Source: CBDDFV01 sp965227335 (lineage in GTDB: Bacteria > Planctomycetota > Phycisphaerae > Phycisphaerales > SM1A02). Taken from it: DNA of 64,000 nucleotides. Both the position numbers and the translations under genes were made by a program. Below the pieces are notes generated by a model, which had not been told where the DNA came from, searched no databases, and saw only the letters and a list, made by a program, of their open reading frames with translations. Of the stretch, positions 53,227 to 60,880 are shown piece after piece. The DNA is taken from the NCBI GenBank assembly GCA_965227335.1, contig CBDDFV010000001.1:930001-994000 (forward strand), in the 5' to 3' direction. Within the stretch, counting starts at the first letter, position 1. Every line of letters starts with the position of its first letter.

Positions 53227-53258
53227 TCCGCGACTTGCACCCGGTCAAGAACAACAGA

Positions 53259-53277
53259 CCCCCGTGCGTCGCGGGGG
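53259..53277. terminator. Hairpin between FG-GAP gene and opposing pseudopilin gene
   Basis: CCCCCG and CGGGGG arms with a 7-base loop. On the minus strand it is followed by the T-rich TCTGTTGTTCTTG, so it probably ends the pseudopilin gene at 53315 and may work both ways. Confidence 0.65.
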
Positions 53278-53314
53278 CTGTCGTTCGGTCGGTCGTTGTC
53301 ATTGAGCGGTCGGG

Positions 53315-54328
53315 TCAGTCGTGGATCGGCGCCGGCGCGGCGTAGGGGCCGGAGACCCATTGATCCGCGGGATCAATCCAGCGTCGCATGTCGTCGAGCG
53401 CATCGTACGCTTCGCCGATGACGTGGCCGTCGACGCCGATCGTCGTCACCTGCTGGCTGTAGCGAGCGAACGGCACGTGCGCGAATTCCTGGTCCGGCAC
53501 CGCGAACACTTCGATCGCGTCGGGCGAGGCCTCGCGGACGCCGGCCGGATCGCCGCCGCCGGCGCCGGGTCCGTAGCCGCCGTAGATCTGCCACACGGCG
53601 TCCTGCGCAAGGAACGGGGGATCGATGTACGGCGAGCCGGGGAAGTTGTAGTTGCCCACCTGACGCGGATAGTCCGGGTTGTCCGGGACGAACGCGATGT
53701 CGTTGTTGCGCCACTTCGCGAGGCCCGGCTGCCGGCGGGTCGACGAACCGAAGGCGATGACGTCCGCCGGTCGCCGCACCTGCGACATGGACAGGCACAC
53801 GACCGACGACTTCCCGGTCGGCACGTCGGCGTCAAAGAATCGGAAGTTCGGCTGGCCGTCGATGATCTCCCACCAGCCGCCGAGGTAATGCGCGTTGTAG
53901 CCGAAGGCCGGCGCGACGGCGTAGTCGGTCGCGGCCCGCGGATCGATCAGGCCCGGACGCTCCTCCTCCGCGTACTGGCGGAGGACGTCGTAGTTGTTGT
54001 CGAGATACGAGGCGAGCCGCCAGACGTACCCCTCGGCCAGCTCCTGCTCGACGACCTGGTTGTTCGGCAGCTTGTACCGCGTGCCCCACTCGGTCTGGAC
54101 GTCCGGATCGAGATGGCCCGGCAGCAGCTTGTCGTCGTTGTTCGTCGAATAGAGGTTCCACGCCGTGAACAGCGACTTGATGTTCGCCTGCTCCTGCGTC
54201 TTCAGACCGCGACGCTTCACGCCGGTCAGCACCGGGGCCAGCAGACCCAGCAGGACGCCGAGAATGGCGACCACGACGAGCATCTCGATGATCGTAAAGC
54301 CGGTTCGAGACTGGCGTTGTGACTTCAT
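53315..54328 (-). CDS. Pseudopilin-like protein with prepilin cleavage motif
   Basis: 337 aa. MKSQRQSRTGFTIIEMLVVV continues into AILGVLLGLLAPVL, a prepilin leader with cleavage after Gly10 and Glu at +5. A helix GLKTQEQANIKSLFTAWNLY follows, then a large exposed domain with WYG/Tyr-rich segments and a C-terminal TTIGVDGHVIGEAYDAL, equivalent to the DGH motif of the related proteins. It is not a close relative of the pair at 6072-8099. AAGGAC precedes the ATG. Probably a surface fibre or secretion-linked protein. Confidence 0.88.
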   Translation of the reverse strand: MKSQRQSRTGFTIIEMLVVVAILGVLLGLLAPVLTGVKRRGLKTQEQANIKSLFTAWNLYSTNNDDKLLPGHLDPDVQTEWGTRYKLPNNQVVEQELAEGYVWRLASYLDNNYDVLRQYAEEERPGLIDPRAATDYAVAPAFGYNAHYLGGWWEIIDGQPNFRFFDADVPTGKSSVVCLSMSQVRRPADVIAFGSSTRRQPGLAKWRNNDIAFVPDNPDYPRQVGNYNFPGSPYIDPPFLAQDAVWQIYGGYGPGAGGGDPAGVREASPDAIEVFAVPDQEFAHVPFARYSQQVTTIGVDGHVIGEAYDALDDMRRWIDPADQWVSGPYAAPAPIHD

Positions 54329-54448
54329 GCGGACGTGTCCTTCCAGTGGGCGCGGCGGCCCGCGCGGGCCCCGGGCGTTCCGTCGTACTCTACGCCATTT
54401 CGACCCCGCCGGATCCGAAATCGACCCCCGCCGACCCGAAAACCGGGG

Positions 54449-55285
54449 TCAACCCCCACTTTGATCCCGATTTGGGATGACCCGCCCCCGCTCCCCGCCC
54501 GGCAGCGGGGCCCGCTCGACCGACGCCAGCGGCGCCTCCTCCCGTAACCGCCGGAGCAGATCCGCCCGCAGACGCGGATCCCGCGCCGCCATCAGATGGC
54601 TCGGCGACGCGAGCGGTGGCGCGACCCAGATCGGCGTCTCTCCCGGCGGAGCCGTGTTCTCCACCCCCACGATCCAGTCGTTCAGCCGACCGTACGCGAC
54701 CAGTTCGTATGGTCGCGCGGCCGCGTTGAGGTCGCTCATGAACGTCGCGTCGGCCCGCATGTCCGAGACCCGCGCGTCCAGCGTCGGAAGTGCCGCGAGA
54801 TTCGCGCCGCGGTGGGGGGTCGAGATCGTGAACAGCCGCGCGATCGGGAGGGCGCGGTCGTCATCGTCGGTCGACCGGGCCGCGTGACGCGCGATCAGGC
54901 CGCCCATCGAGATGGCGACGACGTCGACTTCCGCGAGTTCGCCGTCCGCCGTGCGTGGCGCCGCGTCGAGCACGCGTTCGCGGCACGCGTCGAACGTCCC
55001 CGCCCCGACGAAGAAGGTGAGTTCGTGGACGCGGTCCGGGTCCGCCGCGATGTCGCGAATGTCATCCGCGAGCAGGCCCGGTCCGACGCCGGGATCGCCG
55101 TAACCGCCGAGCACGAGCACGGGGCGCGGCAGCGGGGCGGGATCCTCCGCCATCCGACGCAGATCCGTCCGCGCATCATGGAGCGAGACGTCAAATGAAG
55201 GGTTGGCGGGTCCGACGCATCCGGTCAGCGCGGCGGCCGCGCTGACCATCGCGACGCTTACGAGTGTGCGCACGGATCGGTTCAC
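54449..55285 (-). CDS. Lipase-like alpha/beta-hydrolase lipoprotein
   Basis: 278 aa. A lipoprotein signal with lipobox (SVAMVSAAAALTGCVGP, Cys at about 26). A hydrolase core follows: PRPVLVLGGYGDPGVGPGLL (oxyanion strand) and the nucleophile elbow VVAISMGGLIARHAAR, with Ser in AISMG (Ala in place of the first Gly of GxSxG), then TISTPHRGANLAALP, like esterase/lipase and PGAP1-type enzymes. GTG start overlapping the ispG stop (GTGA). Confidence 0.85.
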   Translation of the reverse strand: MNRSVRTLVSVAMVSAAAALTGCVGPANPSFDVSLHDARTDLRRMAEDPAPLPRPVLVLGGYGDPGVGPGLLADDIRDIAADPDRVHELTFFVGAGTFDACRERVLDAAPRTADGELAEVDVVAISMGGLIARHAARSTDDDDRALPIARLFTISTPHRGANLAALPTLDARVSDMRADATFMSDLNAAARPYELVAYGRLNDWIVGVENTAPPGETPIWVAPPLASPSHLMAARDPRLRADLLRRLREEAPLASVERAPLPGGERGRVIPNRDQSGG

Positions 55286-56535
55286 GTTTCCCCGATCGAC
55301 AGTCGTTCGACCTTGCCCTCGGCGATCAGCGCTTCGCCGGAGCCGAGTTCGCCGATGGGGTCGGGGGGAATGATCTCGACGTTCTTCTCGCCGAGTTTCG
55401 CTTCGCCGCGCTTGACCTTGTCCTCGAATGTGCGGCATTCGTCGAGCAGTCGTTCGAGGATCTCGCCTTCGGGGACGTTGGCGACGCGTTCGCCCTGGAC
55501 GTAGATGATGCCGCGCCGATCGCCGGCGAAGACCGCGACGTCGGCGCCTTCGGCTTCGCCGGGTCCATTGACGATGCAGCCCATGACGGCGACCTTGATC
55601 GGCAGTTCGATCTGCGGCTGCAGTTTCTCGCGGACGTCCTTGACGAGGGTGAAGAGGTCGACCTGGATGCGTCCGCAGGTGGGGCAGGCGATCAGTTCAA
55701 CGCCCTTGCGTTCCCGGAGGCCGAGGCAGTAGAGCATCTCGAGCGCGTCTTCGACTTCGTGCACCGGATCGCTGGCGTAGGAGATGCGCACGGTGTCGCC
55801 GATCCCGTTGGCGAGCAGCGTGCCGAGGGCGACGACGGAGCGGATAGCGCCAGTCTCCTTCGGTCCCGCGTGGGTGACGCCGAGGTGGAGCGGATAGTCG
55901 AAGCGTTTGGAGATCTCGGTGTAGACGTCGATGACGAGCGAGGCGTCCATCGACTTCGCGCTGATGCAGATGTCGTGGAAGTCGCGGGCGTCGAAGATGT
56001 CGAGGTACTCCTCGAGCTTCGCGATCATGATCGCCATGAGGTGTCCGTGGCGATGGTCGGAGAAGAACTTCCCGAGTTCCTCCTTGCGGGTCTGCTTGTC
56101 CTTCCGTTCGATGATCGAGCCTTCGTTGACGCCGATGCGGATCGGGATCGAACGTTCCTTGCAGGCGTCGATGACGGCGTTGACCTGGTCGCGGTCGGAG
56201 ATGTTGCCGGGGTTGAGTCGGATCTTGTGGACGCCGGCGTCGATGGCTTCGAGCGCGCGTTTGTAGTGGAAGTGGACGTCGGCGACGATGGGGACGTCGG
56301 TCTGGTTGAGGATCTCGGAGAGGGCCTCGGTGTCCTTCCGTTCGGGGACGGCGACGCGGACGATGTCGGCCCCCGCCGCGACGAGCTTGTTGATCTCGGT
56401 GACGCAGGCGTCGACGTCGTAGGTGTATCCCGCGGTCATCGTCTGCACCGAGACCGGAGCGTCCCCGCCGACGAGGACGCGTCCGACGCGGTCGTCGCCG
56501 ATGGTGATCTGTCGGGTGGGGCGTCGTTTGATCAT
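55282..56535 (-). CDS. ispG: 4-hydroxy-3-methylbut-2-en-1-yl diphosphate synthase IspG
   Basis: 417 aa. MEP pathway enzyme with a [4Fe-4S] cluster. TIM barrel part: VSVQTMTAGYTYDVDACVTE, IVRVAVPERKDTEAL, VADVHFHYKRALEAIDAG, HKIRLNPGNI. Cluster domain: LIACPTCGRIQVDL, with the third Cys in VAVMGCIVNGPGEAEGADV. It lacks the extra middle domain of plant-type GcpE. TAACGT lies 6 bases before the ATG. Coupled to the lipoprotein gene downstream. Confidence 0.95.
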   Translation of the reverse strand: MIKRRPTRQITIGDDRVGRVLVGGDAPVSVQTMTAGYTYDVDACVTEINKLVAAGADIVRVAVPERKDTEALSEILNQTDVPIVADVHFHYKRALEAIDAGVHKIRLNPGNISDRDQVNAVIDACKERSIPIRIGVNEGSIIERKDKQTRKEELGKFFSDHRHGHLMAIMIAKLEEYLDIFDARDFHDICISAKSMDASLVIDVYTEISKRFDYPLHLGVTHAGPKETGAIRSVVALGTLLANGIGDTVRISYASDPVHEVEDALEMLYCLGLRERKGVELIACPTCGRIQVDLFTLVKDVREKLQPQIELPIKVAVMGCIVNGPGEAEGADVAVFAGDRRGIIYVQGERVANVPEGEILERLLDECRTFEDKVKRGEAKLGEKNVEIIPPDPIGELGSGEALIAEGKVERLSIGET

Positions 56536-56541
56536 GGAGAT

Positions 56542-56547
56542 ACGTTA
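56542..56547 (-). promoter_or_regulatory. -10-like TAACGT for ispG
   Basis: TAACGT 6 bases before the ATG at 56535, next to the first repeat unit. Confidence 0.5.
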
Positions 56548-56548
56548 G

Positions 56549-56684
56549 CCCCGGGCTCCGCCCGGGGACTCGCTCCGAGCGTCCATTTTATGTCGTTTCA
56601 CCCAACCCCCCGGGCTCCGCCCGGGGGCTCGCTCCGAGCGTCCATTTTATGTCGTTTCACCCAAGCCCCGGGCTCCGCCCGGGG
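56549..56684. repeat. Tandem 58-59 bp repeats, each with a CCCCGGG hairpin
   Basis: Two full units and one truncated unit. Each begins with a perfect hairpin CCCCGGG-CTCCG-CCCGGGG (56549-56567, 56608-56626, 56666-56684) and continues with a conserved CTCGCTCCGAGCGTCCATTT and then TATGTCGTTTCACCCA. The period is 59 then 58 bases. The hairpin plus AT-richer tail looks like a mobile palindromic element of REP type. Confidence 0.9.
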
Positions 56685-56941
56685 ACAGTTGCGTAGTCGT
56701 GGCGAGGCGGACATGGGATCCGAATCTCGACCCAGCCGCCCCCGCGCCGCCGGTCGGCGAGGGCCTGGTTGTCAAAGACGAACCAGTCGTTGCCCGAGGC
56801 GGCGCCGACGATCTGCGTCGAGCCGTCATCGTCATTGAACACCAGCAACACCGGCAACTCGCCCGGCCGGAACGGTTGCGGGCCGATCAGAACGCGCGAG
56901 AGGGTGTCGTACTGCGAGGAGTACGATCGATCGTCGGTCAC
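56657..56941 (-). CDS. Possible small hypothetical protein ending inside a repeat
   Basis: 94 codons from a GTG at 56941. The middle (VLIGPQPFRPGELPVLLVFN and IVGAASGNDWFVFDNQALAD) looks like real protein, while the last dozen codons are read from the third CCCCGGG repeat unit, and any start further upstream lies in the other repeat family. No ribosome site. It may be a remnant gene whose ends were replaced by repeats, or chance. Confidence 0.35.
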   Translation of the reverse strand: MTDDRSYSSQYDTLSRVLIGPQPFRPGELPVLLVFNDDDGSTQIVGAASGNDWFVFDNQALADRRRGGGWVEIRIPCPPRHDYATVPGRSPGLG

Positions 56942-56953
56942 GAAGGAGCGATG

Positions 56954-57047
56954 TCGGGCCGGGGGCCCAACCTGCGGGGGCTGGCGATTCGTGTTGGGCC
57001 GGGGGCCCAACCTACGGGAGCGATTTCGTGTTGGGCCGGGGGCTCAA
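56954..57047. repeat. Three TTGGGCC-GGG-GGCCCAA palindromic repeats
   Basis: Units at 56954-56970 (TCGGG variant), 56994-57010 (perfect) and 57031-57047 (GCTCAA variant), spaced 40 and 37 bases. Each has 7-bp arms around a GGG loop, and the first two share the following AACCTRCGGGRGC. They abut the end of topA (57055) and could serve as its terminator, though they lack a T-run. Confidence 0.9.
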
Positions 57048-57054
57048 CCGACCC

Positions 57055-59763
57055 CTACGCGGACTTCTTCTGCTCCACAGCATCCGGGTGGATGGCGAGT
57101 TCCTGCACGCCGCCGGGCAACAGCAGCTCTTCGAGCGGCGTGCCGTCGGGGATGATCTCGCCGTCGAGCGTGCGGATCACCGGTTGCGGGTTCGCCTTCT
57201 CGTGGGCTTCGAGTTCCTTCTCGAGTCGTTCCTTGACGTCGTCCTCGAGTTTCGTCCACGCGAGGCGGCCGCGACACTTGGGGAACGTCGAACAACCCAG
57301 CCACGGGCCGCGCTTGCCGTTGCGGAGGTGCATCGGCGACTCGCACTTCGGACACTCCAGCTCCTCGACCTTCAGCGCCGGCGGCGAGGGGAGCTTGATG
57401 TTCCCCTTCTTGTCGAGGTTGAGCACGAACTTGATGTCGGGGTAGTTGACCGACGCGAGGAACTTCCCGAAGCGGCCCGTCCGCGCGATCATCTGAGAGC
57501 CGTCCTCCGGACACGCGACGTTCACCCGCTCCGGCAGCAGCGGACGACCCTCGCGGTCGATCGGCGCGGCGTAATCGCAGTCCGGATACGCCCCGCACGA
57601 AAGAAAACGCCCGTTCTTGCCGAACCGGTACGCCGTCCGCGCGCCGCACGTCGGACACTGGTACGGCGCGGGCTGGATCTCCGCCTTCGCGTGCGTCATC
57701 GTCTCCATCGCGGTGTCGAGCGCTTCGGAGAACCGCTTATAAAACGCTTCGAGCATCGCGACCCAGTCGGCGTTCTGGTCCTCGATCTTGTCGAGCTCCG
57801 CCTCCATCAGCCGCGTGTAACCGACGTCCATGATCTTCGGGAAGCCCTGGATCAGCTTGTCCGTCACCACTTCGCCGAGATCCGTCGCGTGGAATCGGCG
57901 ATTCACCTGCTCGACGTAGTTGCGGTCCTGGATCACCTTGATGATCGACGCGTACGTGGACGGACGACCGATGCCCTCCGACTCCAGCGCCTTCACCAGC
58001 GACGCCTCCGAATACCGGGGCGGCGGACTGGTGAACTTCTGCTCCGGCTCGATCGCGAACGGGGCCAGCGGATCGCGCTCCGCGAGCTCCGGCAACGTCT
58101 GCTCATCGCTCGACGTCGGTACGCCCGTGACGCGATAGAAGCCGTCGAACACCAGCACGCGACCCGTCGTCTTGAAGACGGCGCCGGTGTCCTGATCGGT
58201 GCGCTCGAACAGGATCGTCGTCGAATCCCACTGCGCCGGTTTCATCTGGCACGCGAGGAAGCGGTTCCAGATCAGCCGGTAGAGCTTGTACTGGTCGTCG
58301 CTCAGCGTGTTGCGCAACTCGTCCGGATGGCGGCGCACGTCGGTCGGACGAATCGCCTCGTGCGCCTCCTGCGCATCCTTGTTCGACGAGGAGTAGAACT
58401 TCGGCTTCTCGGGGAGATACTCCTTCCCGAGTCGCTGCCCGATGAACTCACGCACGCCCTTGACCGCCTCGCCCGACAGATGCGTCGAGTCGGTTCGCAT
58501 GTACGTGATCAGGCCCGTCTGGCCCTCGCCCGGAATGTTCACGCCCTCGTACAGGCCCTGCGCGACACGCATCGTCCGGTCGGTGGAGAAGCTCAGCGAC
58601 GTCGACGCCGACATCTGCAGCGTCGAGGTGATGAACGGCGCCGGCGGACGCGTGCTCGTGCGCTTCGTCTCGATCGACTTCACCGCGTATCGCGCGGCGG
58701 GATCAACCGACCCCGTCACCGTTCGGATGAATTGCGCCGGACCCTTGCCCTTTGCGTCCTCCTCGACCGTCGACTGCACGTCGATCAGGCCGGTCGCGGC
58801 CGCCACGTCCTTCACGCGATCGGTCAGATCCCGCGGATCGTCCGCCTTCGCACCGAGATCGAATTTCTTTCCGCCGAGTTCGACCAGCTCCGCCCGGATG
58901 CCCGCCCGATCGGCCAGCCACGCGTTCTGGGCCCGGATCGTCGGCGTGTTTCCCTTGTCGTCCGTCTCCGACGCAAATGCGTTCCACGCGTCAGCGAGGG
59001 CGGACCCGGCGGCGAGGTCGGTCGTGAACAGACCCGTCACCTTCCAGTTCTCATCCGGGATGAACGCCCGGATCTCCCGTTCGCGCTCGACGACGACTCG
59101 CACCGCGACGGACTGCACCCGCCCGGCGCTCAGGCCGCGGGCGACCTTCTTCCAGAGCAGCGGCGAGACCTGGTAGCCGACGATGCGGTCGAGGATGCGT
59201 CGGGCCTGCTGGGCGTTGACCTTGCCGGTGTGGATGGGGTGGGGATCGTCGAACGCCGCGCGGATCGCGTCGGCGGTGATGGCATTGAAGATGACGCGTC
59301 GGGCGTCGTCGGCGGGAATGCCGAGGATCTGCGCGAGGTGCCAGGAAATGGCTTCGCCTTCGCGGTCGAGGTCGGTCGCGAACCAGATTTCGCTGGCGAC
59401 CTTGGCGGCTTTCTTCAGTTCGGTGACGGTCTTCTTCTTGTCCGACAGGACCTCGTATGTCGGCGCGAAATGGTTCTCGATGTCGACGCCCGGGACCGGC
59501 TGCTTCTCGCCCTTGGGGGCTTTCGCGGGGAGGTCGCGGACATGACCGACGGAGGCGTAGACGACGTAGTCGGGACCGAGGTACCGCCCGATGGTCTTGG
59601 CCTTCGCGGGGGATTCGACGATGACGAGCCGCTTGCCGGCGGCGGCGGCGGGATCCGGATTCCGCGAGCCGCGCGTCGACGACTTCTTCCGCGTCGACTT
59701 CTTCCGGGTCGACGGCGTCTTCGTCGTGGTCCGCTTCTTCGAGGTGGACTTCTTCTTGGCCAT
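57055..59763 (-). CDS. topA: DNA topoisomerase I
   Basis: 902 aa type IA topoisomerase. N-terminal Lys/Thr/Ser-rich tail (about 40 residues), then the Toprim domain (RLVIVESPAKAKTIGRYLG; Mg motif in ATDLDREGEAISWHL), KVARGLSAGRVQSVAVR, the catalytic Tyr in GLITYMRTDSTHLS, SNKDAQEAHEAIRPTDV and ALESEGIGRPSTYASII. The C-terminus has zinc-finger modules: CPTCGARTAYRF...SCGAYPDC, CPEDGS (degenerate) and CPKCESPMHLRNG...GCSTFPKC. Relaxes negative supercoils. The Lys-rich extension before the Toprim domain is unusual in length. Confidence 0.97.
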   Translation of the reverse strand: MAKKKSTSKKRTTTKTPSTRKKSTRKKSSTRGSRNPDPAAAAGKRLVIVESPAKAKTIGRYLGPDYVVYASVGHVRDLPAKAPKGEKQPVPGVDIENHFAPTYEVLSDKKKTVTELKKAAKVASEIWFATDLDREGEAISWHLAQILGIPADDARRVIFNAITADAIRAAFDDPHPIHTGKVNAQQARRILDRIVGYQVSPLLWKKVARGLSAGRVQSVAVRVVVEREREIRAFIPDENWKVTGLFTTDLAAGSALADAWNAFASETDDKGNTPTIRAQNAWLADRAGIRAELVELGGKKFDLGAKADDPRDLTDRVKDVAAATGLIDVQSTVEEDAKGKGPAQFIRTVTGSVDPAARYAVKSIETKRTSTRPPAPFITSTLQMSASTSLSFSTDRTMRVAQGLYEGVNIPGEGQTGLITYMRTDSTHLSGEAVKGVREFIGQRLGKEYLPEKPKFYSSSNKDAQEAHEAIRPTDVRRHPDELRNTLSDDQYKLYRLIWNRFLACQMKPAQWDSTTILFERTDQDTGAVFKTTGRVLVFDGFYRVTGVPTSSDEQTLPELAERDPLAPFAIEPEQKFTSPPPRYSEASLVKALESEGIGRPSTYASIIKVIQDRNYVEQVNRRFHATDLGEVVTDKLIQGFPKIMDVGYTRLMEAELDKIEDQNADWVAMLEAFYKRFSEALDTAMETMTHAKAEIQPAPYQCPTCGARTAYRFGKNGRFLSCGAYPDCDYAAPIDREGRPLLPERVNVACPEDGSQMIARTGRFGKFLASVNYPDIKFVLNLDKKGNIKLPSPPALKVEELECPKCESPMHLRNGKRGPWLGCSTFPKCRGRLAWTKLEDDVKERLEKELEAHEKANPQPVIRTLDGEIIPDGTPLEELLLPGGVQELAIHPDAVEQKKSA

Positions 59764-59804
59764 GATTCGGAGGCGTATCGGTCACCCGACCGCGGGTCGT
59801 GAAG

Positions 59805-59842
59805 GAGAAAAGGACAATGCCGGCGGCCTCTCGGGCCCCCGG
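59805..59842 (-). terminator. Weak intrinsic terminator between miaA and topA
   Basis: CCGG-C-GGCC, TCTCG loop, GGCC-C-CCGG (59820-59842, one mismatch), followed on the minus strand by a T-rich ATTGTCCTTTTCTCC. It lies in the 157-bp gap between the two genes. Confidence 0.5.
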
Positions 59843-59920
59843 CGCGGCAGCACCCTAGGGCGACACCCGACGGGACGCAAGGCCGTCCAGTGAAGACGGG
59901 CAAACCAACCCCACGGTTCG

Positions 59921-60880
59921 TCAGGATTGTTCCATCGGTTCGGCCAACATTCCATCAATGGCTGCAAGTGCCTGCTGGAGCATCACTTCCGAAGACATGT
60001 CGGCGGCCGGAATCCACCGGCTCCGCGGGAGGGCCCGAAACCGACGGAGCCACGTCCGCTGCTGCTTGGCGAATCGACGCGTGCCGATCTTGATCGCCTC
60101 AACCGCCTCTTCCAGCGACGCGCGGCCCTCCAGATGCTCGATCAACTGGGCGTAGCCCAGCGCCTGCCGCGCCTGCTCACCGAGCCGTCCCGCCTCGTGG
60201 AGCCGTCGCACTTCGTCGAGGAGGCCGTCCGCGAGCATCGCCTTCACGCGGGCGTTGATGCGGCGGTTGATCACATCCACGGGGTAGTCGAGCCCCACGA
60301 TCAGGATGTCCTCTCGCGCGGGGGCCTGCGACCACTCCTGCTGCCAGGCGGAGATCGGCTTCCCCGTGAGTCGGAAGACCTCGATCGCGCGGATCGTGCG
60401 CTTGCGATCGTTCCGGTGGATCCGCTCCGACGCGTCGGGGTCGACCCGCTCCAACTCCTCCCGCAGGTCGCCGAGATCCGCCGCCTGGAGGGCCGCGCGA
60501 AGGTCCGGATCGTGCTCCGGGCCGTCGAAGAGGCCGTAGAGGAGGGCCTGAATGTAGAGGTTCGTGCCGCCGACCACGATCGGCCAGCGGTCGCGCGAGC
60601 GGACGTCGGCGATCGCCTCGTCGCACGCCTTGAGCCACGTATCCACCGTGAAGCCGTCCTCGGCCGGATCGGCGAGATCGAGGAGATGGTGGGGGGCCTG
60701 AGATTGTTCTTCGGGCGTGGGTTTCGCGGCGCCGATGTCCATTTCACGGTAGACCTGCACCGAATCCGCGCTGAGGCACTCTCCGCCGCCGGGCAGCGCG
60801 TTGGCCAGATCGATCGCGAGGCGGGTCTTGCCGCCGGCGGTCGGACCAAGGATGAGCACGATGGGGCGAGGCATGGACAT
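59921..60880 (-). CDS. miaA: tRNA dimethylallyltransferase MiaA
   Basis: 319 aa. Adds dimethylallyl to A37 of tRNAs reading U-starting codons, linking the isoprenoid genes of this window to translation. P-loop LILGPTAGGKTRLAIDLA, catalytic Asp in LSADSVQVYREMDIGAAKP, the family motif APHHLLDLADPAE, PIVVGGTNLYIQALLYGL, and KRTIRAIEVFRLTGKPIS. The C-terminus has RRFAKQQRTWLRRF. Two ATGs are possible (60880 and 60874). Its first codons overlap the divergent gene at 60873. Confidence 0.95.
   Translation of the reverse strand: MSMPRPIVLILGPTAGGKTRLAIDLANALPGGGECLSADSVQVYREMDIGAAKPTPEEQSQAPHHLLDLADPAEDGFTVDTWLKACDEAIADVRSRDRWPIVVGGTNLYIQALLYGLFDGPEHDPDLRAALQAADLGDLREELERVDPDASERIHRNDRKRTIRAIEVFRLTGKPISAWQQEWSQAPAREDILIVGLDYPVDVINRRINARVKAMLADGLLDEVRRLHEAGRLGEQARQALGYAQLIEHLEGRASLEEAVEAIKIGTRRFAKQQRTWLRRFRALPRSRWIPAADMSSEVMLQQALAAIDGMLAEPMEQS

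Noticed and set aside
57028..59802. A 924-codon frame opposite topA
   Set aside because: Antisense shadow of topA; no domains, Arg/Leu/Asp-rich low-information sequence.
59818..59859. A 13-codon plus-strand ORF with a strong AAGGAG-like site before it
   Set aside because: Too short to judge, overlaps the weak miaA terminator; the purine-rich stretch is the complement of its T-rich tail.
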